Made by a program: the position numbers and the translations under genes. The notes below the pieces were generated by a model. It saw nothing but the letters and a program-made list of their open reading frames with translations, did not search any database and was not told the DNA's origin. Below, in pieces: positions 9,062 to 17,694 of a stretch of 64,000 nucleotides of DNA. Numbering within the stretch: the stretch's first letter is position 1; each line of letters starts with the position of its first letter. Origin of the DNA: GCA-2746235 sp049609225 (GTDB lineage: Bacteria; Planctomycetota; UBA1135); the NCBI GenBank assembly GCA_049609225.1, contig JBMYYH010000001.1, positions 85,139-149,138 on the forward strand, in the 5' to 3' direction.

Positions 9062-10516
9062 ATGTTCCTGTCCACTCTCATCCCGCTGGCAATGGCCAGT
9101 ACCCTGCTGCAGGCCGAACAAGGCAGCGGAACGGGTCTTCTCGACCTCCGTGAAACGCCCGTTTCGTCGGAGTTCGGTGCAGTCATCGGCGAAGAAAACG
9201 CCGTGCTCACCGCACCACCGCATGTCCCGGCTCCGATTACCCGTAATCACCCGACCAAGCTCATCGTGAACTTGGAAGTGAAGGAGTTCGTCGCTGAAAT
9301 CGCAGACGGTGTCGACTACACCTTCTGGACCTACGGCGGCACCGTGCCTGGTAGCTTCATTCGCACACGCGTCGGCGATGTCGTTGAATTCAATCTGAAC
9401 AACGATCCGTCGAGCAAGATGCCGCACAACATCGACCTGCACGCTGTCACCGGTCCTGGTGGTGGTGCTGCCTCGAGTTTCACCACTCCTGGTCACACTT
9501 CCCAGTTCTCCTTCCAGGTCACCAACCCTGGCCTGTATGTCTATCACTGCGCCACCGCGCCAGTCGGTATGCACATCGCCAACGGCATGTACGGCCTGAT
9601 CCTGGTCGAGCCCGCAAAGGGCCTCGGTACTGTCGATAAGGAGTACTACCTGATGCAAGGCGACTTCTACACCGAAGGCGCTTACGGCGAGCCAGGCCTG
9701 CAGCCCTTCAGCATGAAGAAGGCTCTGCAAGAGATTCCTGATTACGTGCTGTTCAATGGTTCGGTCGGCGCCCTCGTTGGCGACAAGGCCATCACCGCGG
9801 AAGTCGGCGAGACCGTTCGCCTTTACGTCGGTAACGGTGGACCAAACCTGGTCAGCTCCTTCCACGTCATCGGCGAGATCTTCGATACCCTCTACCCGGA
9901 AGGTGGCTCGGTGGTGAACAAGAACGTGCAGACGACCTTGATCCCGGCTGGTGGTTCCGCCATCGTCGAGTTTGAGGTGGAAGTGCCTGGCACCTTCATC
10001 ATCGTCGACCACAGCATCTTCCGTACCTTCAACAAGGGTGCTCTCGGCATGCTGAAAGTGACTGGTCCTGAGGACAAGTTGGTCTACTCCGGCAAGCAAG
10101 ACGACCGCATCTACCAAGGTGAGGGCGGAGCCATCCAAGAGATCCCGGCTTCCGATGCTCCTAAGGTCCCATCCACGCGCACCAAGGAAGAGCGTATGGC
10201 CTTGGGCAAGCGTCTTTACGACACCAACTGCCTCGCATGCCACCAGGCTAACGGCGAAGGTATTGCTGCCGCATTCCCACCACTGGCCAAGTCCGATTAC
10301 CTGATGGACGACAAGAAGCGTTCGATCAAGGTCATGCTCGAAGGACTCAGCGGTGAAATCACCGTCAATGGCGTGAAGTACAACGGTGTGATGCCGAAGG
10401 TCGTCATGACCGACGACGAGATCGCCAACGTCCTGACCTACATCCGCAACTCGTGGGGCAACAGCGGCGACGCCGTCACCCTCAACGAGATCGGCGAAGT
10501 CAAGAGCGGTCACTAG
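9062..10516 (+). CDS. nirK: Copper nitrite reductase NirK with fused C-terminal cytochrome c domain
   Basis: Reduces nitrite to NO in the periplasm. After a signal peptide come two cupredoxin domains (about 60-340) and a cytochrome c domain (about 375-470). Type 1 copper ligands are His122, Cys163, His171 and Met176. Type 2 ligands are His127, His162 and His317. The catalytic Asp125 (HNIDLH) and His268 are present. The heme site is CLACH at 390-394. Tethered-cytochrome NirK proteins are known in several bacteria; the fused heme presumably feeds the type 1 copper. The gene is in the nor operon, 20 bp after norD, so NO production and removal would be co-expressed. Confidence 0.95.
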   Translation: MFLSTLIPLAMASTLLQAEQGSGTGLLDLRETPVSSEFGAVIGEENAVLTAPPHVPAPITRNHPTKLIVNLEVKEFVAEIADGVDYTFWTYGGTVPGSFIRTRVGDVVEFNLNNDPSSKMPHNIDLHAVTGPGGGAASSFTTPGHTSQFSFQVTNPGLYVYHCATAPVGMHIANGMYGLILVEPAKGLGTVDKEYYLMQGDFYTEGAYGEPGLQPFSMKKALQEIPDYVLFNGSVGALVGDKAITAEVGETVRLYVGNGGPNLVSSFHVIGEIFDTLYPEGGSVVNKNVQTTLIPAGGSAIVEFEVEVPGTFIIVDHSIFRTFNKGALGMLKVTGPEDKLVYSGKQDDRIYQGEGGAIQEIPASDAPKVPSTRTKEERMALGKRLYDTNCLACHQANGEGIAAAFPPLAKSDYLMDDKKRSIKVMLEGLSGEITVNGVKYNGVMPKVVMTDDEIANVLTYIRNSWGNSGDAVTLNEIGEVKSGH

Positions 10517-10523
10517 GAAGAAC

Positions 10524-11381
10524 ATGAAACGACACCTCCCTCTACTCCTTCTCGGCGCAGCCATCTTCGGTTGCTCCACCACGAGTCAGGACACGCCCTC
10601 CCCTGTGGAAGACGTGAAGAAGGAGGTGTCGACTTCCATCCTCACGCGGTTGGTCCCGATCCCTGCCGGGACCTACCGCCCCCTCTACTCGGCCCCCGGC
10701 GAACCTACGGAGTTCGCGCGCCCGGCCTTCCAACTGGAAGAACACCCGGTGACCAATGCGCAATATCTGGCATTCGTCGAAGCGAATCCACGCTGGCGCA
10801 AGTCGCAAGTGGCGAGCCTCATGGCCGAAGCCAACTACCTCCATCACTGGACGGATGATCTGACCTTCCCCGTGGAAGCCGCAGACTCTCCAGTGACCAA
10901 TGTCTCGTGGTTTGCAGCACGCGCATATGCCCATTGGGCAGGGCGACGCTTGCCCACGCTTGCCGAATGGGAAAGTGTCGGCATGGCCAGTAAGACCGCG
11001 GCCTTCGGTCGTGATGAGAAGGGCTACAACCAACGCATTCTCAACTGGTACTCCCGGCCGACCCCACCCTACCCCGAATCGGTTCTTTCGCATGAACCGA
11101 ACTACTTCGGAATCTCCGACATGCACGGTCTCATCTGGGAATGGGTCGGCGACTTCAACTCCTCGCTTAGCACGGGGGAATCCCGTGGTGACTCGGGCCT
11201 TGACCGCAACTTGTTCTGCGGTTCCGGTTCCATCGGCGCTGCCGACCCCTCCGACTACGCCGCCTTCATGCGCTTCGCATTCCGCGGCAGTCTCGACGGA
11301 CACTTCACCGTCAACAACCTCGGCTTCCGCTGCGCAGCTGATTCCGTCTCCACCGAGACGGCGACCCCAACCAAGCCATGA
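10524..11381 (+). CDS. nirV: NirV-like formylglycine-generating-enzyme-fold lipoprotein
   Basis: A 285-residue protein of the FGE/SUMF1 fold, with the characteristic EEHPVTNAQYLAFV, PVTNVSWFAARAYAHWAGRRLPTLAEWE and C-terminal NLGFRCA segments. It lies directly behind nirK, where NirV is found in many denitrifiers. NirV's function is unknown, although a maturation role is often suggested. A lipobox ending at Cys17 (AIFGC) predicts export and lipidation, which would place it with NirK. The stop overlaps the start of the sco gene by four bases. Confidence 0.82.
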   Translation: MKRHLPLLLLGAAIFGCSTTSQDTPSPVEDVKKEVSTSILTRLVPIPAGTYRPLYSAPGEPTEFARPAFQLEEHPVTNAQYLAFVEANPRWRKSQVASLMAEANYLHHWTDDLTFPVEAADSPVTNVSWFAARAYAHWAGRRLPTLAEWESVGMASKTAAFGRDEKGYNQRILNWYSRPTPPYPESVLSHEPNYFGISDMHGLIWEWVGDFNSSLSTGESRGDSGLDRNLFCGSGSIGAADPSDYAAFMRFAFRGSLDGHFTVNNLGFRCAADSVSTETATPTKP

Positions 11382-12004
11382 AACTCCACCAACTCCTGAC
11401 TCTGGCCCTTTTGCCCCTGTTCGCCTGCGCCGGTGCCGCCTCCGACGAGGTCGCGCCCTGCTGCGCCGACGAACCCGCACCAGCTGGCATGGCAACCGCC
11501 GATCTGCCCGGCACCTCGCTTTATCTGCTCGATGGAGACTGGACCGATCAGACCGGTCACGCGCGCACCCTGTCTAGCTTCCACGGCGAAATCGTGGTTG
11601 CCGCAATGGTCTTCACCCACTGCCAATACGCCTGTCCCATGATGTTGCAGGACTTGAAGGACATCGAATCCAAGATTCCGGAATCGGACCTGCCGAAGGT
11701 ACGTTGGTTGTTGCTGTCGATGGACAGTGAGCGTGACCAGCCTGAGGTCCTTGCCGACTACGCCAAGCGCAACCACTTGGACACCGAGCGTTGGACCCTG
11801 CTACATGGCGAGGACTATCCGGTTCGTGGAATCGCCGCAGCTCTAGGCATCAACTACGTGAAGGATGTGAACGGGAACTTCTCGCACTCTAATAAGATCA
11901 CGGTGCTGAAGGCAGATGGTTCGATCGCCTACCAGCTCGAAGGTTTGAATGCCGCGAACGAGCCATGCGTCGAAGCGATCATGAATGAGATCGCAAAAGA
12001 CTGA
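11378..12004 (+). CDS. SCO1/SenC-family copper chaperone lipoprotein
   Basis: A 208-residue thioredoxin-fold protein with the SCO copper motif CQYAC (Cys82, Cys86) and the distal His170 (FSHSN). An N-terminal hydrophobic segment ends in LFACAG, a probable lipobox at Cys17. An extra CC pair at 28-29 lies in the linker. In this operon the likely client is the copper centre of NirK, because no heme-copper oxidase with CuA is nearby. It overlaps nirV by four bases. Confidence 0.9.
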   Translation: MKLHQLLTLALLPLFACAGAASDEVAPCCADEPAPAGMATADLPGTSLYLLDGDWTDQTGHARTLSSFHGEIVVAAMVFTHCQYACPMMLQDLKDIESKIPESDLPKVRWLLLSMDSERDQPEVLADYAKRNHLDTERWTLLHGEDYPVRGIAAALGINYVKDVNGNFSHSNKITVLKADGSIAYQLEGLNAANEPCVEAIMNEIAKD

Positions 12005-12035
12005 ACGGCAGACGAACGAGGCCTCCCTTCCGACC

Positions 12036-12602
12036 ATGACCAAGCCACGTTATCGAACCCTACCAGGTGATGCGGCTTGGTGGATGTTTCTCACCGCCGA
12101 GTTCCTGACTCTCGGCATCTTCTTTGTCGCCTTTGCATTCTCCCGCCAGGGCAACCTGGAAGTCTTCGAGCAAGGCAAGGCCATGCTCAACCCGGATGTT
12201 GGATTCCTCAACACCTTGGTCCTGATCACCAGTGGCTTCTTCGCAGCACGCGGGGTGGCGTCGATCGAGAAGAAGGAGAGCGCCAAGACCAGGCTATGGC
12301 TGATGCTTGCCGCGGTCCTGGGTGTGATCTTCCTCGCCATCAAGACTTGGGAATACGTCGGCAAGTTTGAAGCGGGGATCAACCTCAGCACCAGCAGCTA
12401 CTTCTTCTTCTACTTTTTCCTGACGGGATTCCACTACCTGCATGTGGTGCTGGGCGTTGGATTCCTCGGCGTCATGGCATGGCGCTGCGGACGTCAGGGT
12501 GCCACCGAAGCCAACACGCGCAATGTCGCATCGAGCGCCGCCTTTTGGCATATGCTTGACCTGGTCTGGGTGGTCCTGTTTCCCCTGCTCTATCTGGCAT
12601 GA
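12036..12602 (+). CDS. norE: NorE, cytochrome c oxidase subunit III-like protein
   Basis: A 188-residue, five-segment membrane protein of the heme-copper oxidase subunit III family. It keeps the signature F.F.FFLTGFHYLHVVLG and a C-terminal WHMLDLVWVVLFPLLYL. NorE is an accessory gene of nor clusters that supports NO reductase activity without being a stable subunit. The start ATG 12036 was preferred because upstream codons overlap the end of sco and encode a hydrophilic non-family extension. norF overlaps by four bases. Confidence 0.88.
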   Translation: MTKPRYRTLPGDAAWWMFLTAEFLTLGIFFVAFAFSRQGNLEVFEQGKAMLNPDVGFLNTLVLITSGFFAARGVASIEKKESAKTRLWLMLAAVLGVIFLAIKTWEYVGKFEAGINLSTSSYFFFYFFLTGFHYLHVVLGVGFLGVMAWRCGRQGATEANTRNVASSAAFWHMLDLVWVVLFPLLYLA

Positions 12603-12841
12603 AGCAGCATCGCATCACCCTGGTCTGGCTAGCCTTGATGGCCTTCAGTACGGCCAGCTACTTTCTCGCAGACGGCGCGACGTCGTCCGCAACTCCCCTG
12701 TTCGCGATGGCCGCGATCAAGCTGTTCCTCATCCAAGCGATCTTCATGGAGTTGCTTGGATGCCGGCCGATCTTCCTACGCCTTGCAGCGCTCCTCGACT
12801 TGATCCTACTGGGCCTGTTGAGTCTGGCTTTCGATGCCTGA
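12599..12841 (+). CDS. norF: NorF-like / cytochrome c oxidase subunit IV-like small membrane protein
   Basis: Eighty residues with three hydrophobic segments, the length and layout of NorF and of the prokaryotic subunit IV family. It includes the family-like IKLFLIQAIFMELLGCRP stretch. It is the last gene of the operon, translationally coupled to norE through an ATGA overlap. Its 3' end overlaps the convergent purine nucleoside phosphorylase gene by 36 bp, so any terminator must lie inside coding sequence. Confidence 0.78.
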   Translation: MKQHRITLVWLALMAFSTASYFLADGATSSATPLFAMAAIKLFLIQAIFMELLGCRPIFLRLAALLDLILLGLLSLAFDA

Positions 12842-13663
12842 GCGACGGCTGCAGAGGATCGCAGTCTTCAAAACATCGGCTGCATTGGCGCTATGCTCCG
12901 AAGCGGTTTCCAACACTTCCTCGTGACTCGGACGACTGCCGCCGATGCCGGCCGCGAGATTCGTCATCATCGAAATCGCCATGACTTCGGCACCTAAGGC
13001 TTTGGCTGCGATGGCTTCCGGAACCGTCGACATGCCGACCGCATCGGCACCGAGACTCTGCAGCATGCGAACCTCCGCGGGCGTTTCGTAGCAAGGGCCG
13101 CAAAGGCCTGCGTAAACCCCTGCCTTCAACTCCGGACGCAAGGCCATGAGGTCAGAGCGCCAGCGCGGGCTGTAGAGGTCCACCAGATCCAGGAACTGAG
13201 GCCCATGCCCACAGTTTTGGCCGCGTTGCAGCGGATTCGGCAGGCTCATGTTGATGTGATCCGAGAAAGGCATCAAGGAACCGGGAGCACGATCCTCATG
13301 CAGGCTTCCGGCCGCGTTGAGAAGCAGGACTTTTTTTGCCCCCCATTGCACCAGGGTGCGCACGCCACGCACCAATTCAGCCGGCTCATAACCCTCGTAA
13401 GCGTGGATGCGGCCACTACATAGGCCGACGCGGATATCGGTACCGCAAAGTCGACCCAGAATTAACTCGGATCCATGACCATCAACTTTTGGCGAAGGCC
13501 AATTATCCAGCCCACGGAGATCGACGTGGTCCGTATCCTCAAGCAGTCCTGCTGCACGGTCCTTCCATCCAGACCCTAGGATGACCGCCACTTCCGGCGG
13601 TTGGCCATGCTGACGGTTCAAAATCTCGACCAGTGCGTCGACCTTCGTGCACTCCTCAAACAT
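12806..13663 (-). CDS. Purine nucleoside phosphorylase (trimeric PNP family)
   Basis: Phosphorolysis of purine nucleosides in the salvage pathway. Landmarks of the trimeric class are VILGSGW (phosphate loop), SGRIHAYEGY, LNAAGSL, the purine-binding CGPCYETPAE, VGMSTVPE and TNLAAGI. ATG 13663 gives 285 residues; a GTG two codons earlier is an alternative. A concentrative nucleoside transporter is encoded nearby (16435-17658). The gene begins only 18 bp from the divergent lipoprotein gene, so its promoter must overlap that coding region. Confidence 0.9.
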   Translation of the reverse strand: MFEECTKVDALVEILNRQHGQPPEVAVILGSGWKDRAAGLLEDTDHVDLRGLDNWPSPKVDGHGSELILGRLCGTDIRVGLCSGRIHAYEGYEPAELVRGVRTLVQWGAKKVLLLNAAGSLHEDRAPGSLMPFSDHINMSLPNPLQRGQNCGHGPQFLDLVDLYSPRWRSDLMALRPELKAGVYAGLCGPCYETPAEVRMLQSLGADAVGMSTVPEAIAAKALGAEVMAISMMTNLAAGIGGSRPSHEEVLETASEHSANAADVLKTAILCSRRSGIESQTQQAQ

Positions 13664-13681
13664 AGGCACATCCTACCAGCC

Positions 13682-14479
13682 ATGAGAAACACGCTCGCCC
13701 CCCTACTGATTCTTGTCGCCTCCACATCCTGCTCCATCACCTTCGGTGGCATGACGGAAAAGGCCACTCGTGAAGCCGAACTCAGCTTCGCCCCCACTGC
13801 TGGAGCCAAAGTGCTCGAGATCGATTCCTATAACGGCAGCATCACTCTCGCCGTTTCCGAAGCTGGCGCAGGCATCAGCGGCACTGCTTCGGTTTGGGCC
13901 AAGGGCAAGACCGAAGAGCAGGCGCTTGAGCGTCTCAATCAGATGGAACTGCAGTTCAGCCAAAACGGCGAGAAGGTCCTGCTGGTCCTGACCAAGCCGA
14001 GTGGCGGCAGCAACAACTGCGGCGCGCAGATCAAGACCTTGTCCGTGCCGGCGGATTGGGCCATCGTGATCGATGGCAGTAACGGCAACGTCACGGTGCC
14101 GACTGGATTCGAGAACATCCACATCGATACTTCCAATGGCAACATCGATGTCGCGGGATCAGGTCGGATCTTCGTCGACACTTCCAACGGCAATGTCAAC
14201 TATCGCGGCGGCTCGCAAGATTTCGAGCTCGATAGTTCCAATGGTTCGATCACGGTCGAGCTCAAGGGTGATTGGTCTGGGCGCGGCATGGTCTCGTCAA
14301 GCAATGGCAAGATCACACTGCGTTGCAATGGTGTCATCGATGCGCGTTTGAGCACTTCGACCAGCAATGGCAAAGCGCACATTTTCGGTCCTGAATTGGA
14401 CCCGGATCAGGGACAAGGCGTGCTGAACTTGGATACGTCCAACGGCAACATCAGCGTCACCCACAACTTCCCGGAATAG
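13682..14479 (+). CDS. SNG-repeat lipoprotein (DUF4097-like adhesin fold)
   Basis: A 265-residue exported protein with a lipobox ending at Cys15 (ASTSC). The body contains at least eight copies of a short unit centred on SNGN/SNGS/SNGK (for example DTSNGNIDV, DTSNGNVNY, DSSNGSITV, SSSNGKITL, LDTSNGNISV), each followed by a beta strand. This pattern is typical of right-handed beta-helix proteins in the putative-adhesin DUF4097 group. Function is unknown. ATG 13682 was chosen over an upstream in-frame ATG because it gives a proper lipoprotein signal. Confidence 0.8.
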   Translation: MRNTLAPLLILVASTSCSITFGGMTEKATREAELSFAPTAGAKVLEIDSYNGSITLAVSEAGAGISGTASVWAKGKTEEQALERLNQMELQFSQNGEKVLLVLTKPSGGSNNCGAQIKTLSVPADWAIVIDGSNGNVTVPTGFENIHIDTSNGNIDVAGSGRIFVDTSNGNVNYRGGSQDFELDSSNGSITVELKGDWSGRGMVSSSNGKITLRCNGVIDARLSTSTSNGKAHIFGPELDPDQGQGVLNLDTSNGNISVTHNFPE

Positions 14480-14516
14480 GCTGCGGCCTGAACGGCTGCG
14501 TTAGAATCTGGGCGAC

Positions 14517-15317
14517 GTGGTGTCTCCCGCCCTTTCGAACGCAGCCATGCCGCCCCTCATGGCTGAGGACGGTCTCCTTCAAGGTGGCTTGATCCTATTG
14601 GTCGGCCTCGCCGGAGGTCTGCTACCGCTGCTCACGAAATGGGATGAGCGCAAACTGCACAATGCGCTCGCGCTGAGCACCGGCATTTTCCTCGGCGCTG
14701 TTTTCCTGCATATGTTGCCGGCGCTTTCCGGCGCCACTTCCGATGGCCATGCACATGCTGGCCACGGCCACGCCGACGCCATGACCCTGTGGGCCTTCGT
14801 CCTGGTCGGCGTGCTTGCGGTGTACCTGCTGGAATCCCTGGTCTTCCGCACCCACGACCATGATGATCTCCATCGGCACCGCGCGGTGGGTTATGCCTCA
14901 ATGGCGGGCTTGTCGATCCATGCTCTCACGACGGGCGTGGGCTTGGCCGCCGCTTCGGTTGCGGAAGTTGCGGCGCCGGTGTTCCTTGCGATCATTGCGC
15001 ATAAGGCCTTCGAAGCCTTCAGTCTGATGTCGGTGTTCGAGTTGGCGCGCTTCCCGCGCAAACGCACCTTAACCTTGATCGGCCTGTTCGCATTGTGCAC
15101 GCCGATGGGTCTTTGGGCAGGCACCCTGTTGTTCGACACGATCGGCGATGCCGGCCTTTCCATCGCCTTGGCTCTGGCTGCTGGCACCTTCCTTTATGTG
15201 TGCCTGAGTGAACTCCTGCCCGAGGTCTTCCACCACAAGGAAGACATCCTCATCAAGATCTCGCTCTTGATCGTGGGAATCGGCTTGATGGCGGTCATCC
15301 ATGAGCTAGAAGGCTGA
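14517..15317 (+). CDS. ZIP-family metal transporter
   Basis: About 266 residues and eight membrane segments with the ZIP-type central histidine-rich loop (HAHAGHGHADA) and the helix IV/V metal site (SIHALTTGVGLAAA, and HKAFEAFSL). ZIP proteins import Zn2+ or related divalent metals. The start is uncertain: GTG 14517, or ATG 14547, which would give 256 residues. The SO_0444-type permease follows 1 bp after the stop, so the two form a metal-handling pair. Confidence 0.85.
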   Translation: MVSPALSNAAMPPLMAEDGLLQGGLILLVGLAGGLLPLLTKWDERKLHNALALSTGIFLGAVFLHMLPALSGATSDGHAHAGHGHADAMTLWAFVLVGVLAVYLLESLVFRTHDHDDLHRHRAVGYASMAGLSIHALTTGVGLAAASVAEVAAPVFLAIIAHKAFEAFSLMSVFELARFPRKRTLTLIGLFALCTPMGLWAGTLLFDTIGDAGLSIALALAAGTFLYVCLSELLPEVFHHKEDILIKISLLIVGIGLMAVIHELEG

Positions 15318-15318
15318 C

Positions 15319-16413
15319 ATGGAGTTCCTCCAAACCTGGTGGGCAGCGATCTGGGGCATCCTGGCGGAGTCCGGGCCCTGGCTGTTGGGAGGATTCCTCA
15401 TTGCAGGCCTGCTCAAGAACCTGATTCCACAGGAACGCGTCTTCCGCCATTTCGGCAAAGATGATTTCGCATCCGTGTTCAAAGCGGCCATCTTCGGGGC
15501 TCCACTCCCTTTGTGCAGTTGCTCGGTCATCCCCACCGCAGCTGGATTGCGTGATGCCGGTGCGAGCAAAGGCGCGACCACGAGCTTCCTCATCGCCACA
15601 CCCGAGACCGGTGTAGATTCGATCGGTGTGACATGGGCGTTGATGGATCCGATCATGACGGTGTTGCGTCCGGTATCGGCGATCTTCACCGCGGTGATGT
15701 CCGGCGTGATGGTCAATCGATTTGCACCTGGCGGTGATCAGGCCGCGGAAGATGTGGATGCAGCCCCGACCGCAAGTTGTGCTGCTGAGAAACCCGCGGA
15801 ACCGGAAACGCCGCGCCCGTGTTGTGCAGGCAAAGTTGCCAAGCCGAGTTGGGGTGAGCGCCTCCAAGCCACCGTCCGTTATGCCTTCGGCAAGTTGATG
15901 GCCGACCTGACGCCATGGTTCCTGCTCGGTTTCCTGATCTCCGGCTTGATCACGGTGCTGGTGCCGGATGATTTCTTCGGCGACACCCTGCCTGCAGGCT
16001 GGTGGTCGATGGTCGCCATGTTGGGTCTCAGTCTTCCGGTCTACATCTGCGCGACGGCAAGCACTCCCGTCGCAGCAGCGATGATCGCAAAGGGGTTGGA
16101 TCCAGGTGCTGCGGTGGTGCTGTTGCTGGCTGGACCAGCGACCAACATCACCACCATGTTGGTGGTCCGACGCTTCCTGGGTAATGCGGTCCTACGCATT
16201 TACCTCGCGACCTTGGTGGTCTGTTCGTTGTCCATCGGCTGGGGCGTGAATGCTCTCTATTCGGCCTTGGACTTGGACCTGAGCGAAGTCGTCCCGCATG
16301 TGCATGAGATGGAGCACGGCATCGTCGCGACGCTCGGCGGATTGATCCTGTCGGCACTCCTAACCTTCCATGCATGGAAGCTGTGGGTAGCGCCGCGCTT
16401 GCGGAAGAGCTGA
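15319..16413 (+). CDS. SO_0444-type Cu/Zn efflux permease
   Basis: A 364-residue predicted permease (DUF318 superfamily) with two homologous membrane halves. The first contains the signature GAPLPLCSCSVIP followed by GASKGATTSFLIATPETGVDS. The second contains LSLPVYICATASTPVAAAMI and LLLAGPATNITTM. The linker is rich in Cys (ASCAAEK, RPCCAGK) and may bind metal. Family members have been linked to copper and zinc efflux. It is coupled to the ZIP gene. Confidence 0.85.
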   Translation: MEFLQTWWAAIWGILAESGPWLLGGFLIAGLLKNLIPQERVFRHFGKDDFASVFKAAIFGAPLPLCSCSVIPTAAGLRDAGASKGATTSFLIATPETGVDSIGVTWALMDPIMTVLRPVSAIFTAVMSGVMVNRFAPGGDQAAEDVDAAPTASCAAEKPAEPETPRPCCAGKVAKPSWGERLQATVRYAFGKLMADLTPWFLLGFLISGLITVLVPDDFFGDTLPAGWWSMVAMLGLSLPVYICATASTPVAAAMIAKGLDPGAAVVLLLAGPATNITTMLVVRRFLGNAVLRIYLATLVVCSLSIGWGVNALYSALDLDLSEVVPHVHEMEHGIVATLGGLILSALLTFHAWKLWVAPRLRKS

Positions 16414-16441
16414 AGCTTCGGCGCTTCGATTCGCTCAGCTC
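16407..16441. terminator. Bidirectional stem-loop between convergent genes
   Basis: GAGCTGA (16407-16413) and TCAGCTC (16435-16441) form a perfect seven-base stem around a 21-base interior. The stop codons of both convergent genes lie inside the stem. The flanks are not T-rich, so strength as an intrinsic terminator is uncertain. Confidence 0.4.
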
Positions 16442-17658
16442 AATAACATCGACGCCGTCGCCGCGGTGCAATACGTGGCCAAGGTACCGGCGCACATCGC
16501 GCGTAGGCCGAGGCTGGCGAACTCTTTCCGCCGCGCAGCGACCAAAGTGCCAAGGCCGCCGATCTGAATCGCGATGCTCGAGAAGTTCGAGAAACCGCAC
16601 AGCGCATAACTTGCAATCACCCGCGAGCGTTCACTCAAGCCCGCTTCCTGCAGATCCTGCAACTCCAAGAACGCGACGTATTCATTCACCGCCATCTTGG
16701 TTCCGAGCAGCCGCCCGACCGAAGCCATCTCATCGGCGGGTACGCCCAACAACCATGCGAAGGGTGCGAACACTCCACCAAGGATGCCTTGCAGGGTGAG
16801 CGTGTCATTGCTGGCAGCGCCGAGGACGACATTGATGAGACCGAGCAAGCCTAGGAAGGCGATCAACATCGCAAGAATGTTCAAGGACAAGCGCATGCCA
16901 TCGGCAGCACCACTGGCCGCAGCATCCAAGCCATTGCCGTACTCCGACTTCGGCTGCGCAATATCCTTTCCGAGCGTTTCCGATTCTTCCGTTTCAGGGA
17001 ACACGACTTTGGCGATGGCCAGCCCCATCGGTGCAGACATCACGGTCGCAGCGAGCAGATGTCCAGCGATGTCCGGAACGGAAGCCTGCATCATCTCGAC
17101 ATACACTGCGAACACACCACCGGCGACAGTCGCAAAGCCGACGGTCATGATGGTGCCGATTTCACTGCGCGTCATCTTGGCGAGATAAGGGCGCACCAAC
17201 AGAGGTGCCTCAGTCTGGCCCACGAAGATGTTGGCCGCAGCTACCGTCGATTCGGAACCGGATGTGCCCATCAACTTCGCCATCATCCGCGCCATCGCAC
17301 CGACGATCACTCGCACGACACCGATGTGATGCAACAGGGCGAAGGTCGCGCTGAAGAAGATCACCGTGACCAGGACAATGGCACCGAGCACACCGGGCTG
17401 ACCGCCGAATCCAAGCGGCCCATCCCCCAACACACCGCGGCCGGCCTCCTTGGCGATATCGATCAGGCCTTGGAAGAAAGCCTGCGCCCCCTCGAAGAAC
17501 CATTTGCCGAAGGTGGTGCGCAAGACCAAGAAGGCCAGGACCAACTGCAAGGCGAATCCGACCGCCAAGGTGCGCCAACGGATCGATTTTCGCCCTTCGC
17601 TCAAGGCGACGGCGAGACCGATCAGGACGGCGATTCCTAGCAGGGGCTGCAACGACAC
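16435..17658 (-). CDS. Concentrative nucleoside transporter (NupC/CNT family)
   Basis: Imports nucleosides with Na+ or H+. About 407 residues with the CNT landmarks GTSGSESTVAAANIFVGQTEAPLLV (substrate site), TVGFATVAGGVFAVY, LGTKMAVNEYVAF and the C-terminal YALCGFSNFSSIAIQIGG. The GTG at 17658 was chosen because the family N-terminus begins with the first membrane helix (LQPLLGIAVLIGL). Earlier in-frame starts would overlap the divergent sugar isomerase gene. It probably supplies the purine nucleoside phosphorylase pathway. Confidence 0.92.
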   Translation of the reverse strand: MSLQPLLGIAVLIGLAVALSEGRKSIRWRTLAVGFALQLVLAFLVLRTTFGKWFFEGAQAFFQGLIDIAKEAGRGVLGDGPLGFGGQPGVLGAIVLVTVIFFSATFALLHHIGVVRVIVGAMARMMAKLMGTSGSESTVAAANIFVGQTEAPLLVRPYLAKMTRSEIGTIMTVGFATVAGGVFAVYVEMMQASVPDIAGHLLAATVMSAPMGLAIAKVVFPETEESETLGKDIAQPKSEYGNGLDAAASGAADGMRLSLNILAMLIAFLGLLGLINVVLGAASNDTLTLQGILGGVFAPFAWLLGVPADEMASVGRLLGTKMAVNEYVAFLELQDLQEAGLSERSRVIASYALCGFSNFSSIAIQIGGLGTLVAARRKEFASLGLRAMCAGTLATYCTAATASMLLS

Positions 17659-17694
17659 GTCGGCATCGTAGCGGAGCGGGGTTATCCTCGACGC

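Noticed and set aside
9023..10582. 519-codon open frame on the minus strand
   Set aside because: Exact shadow of nirK.
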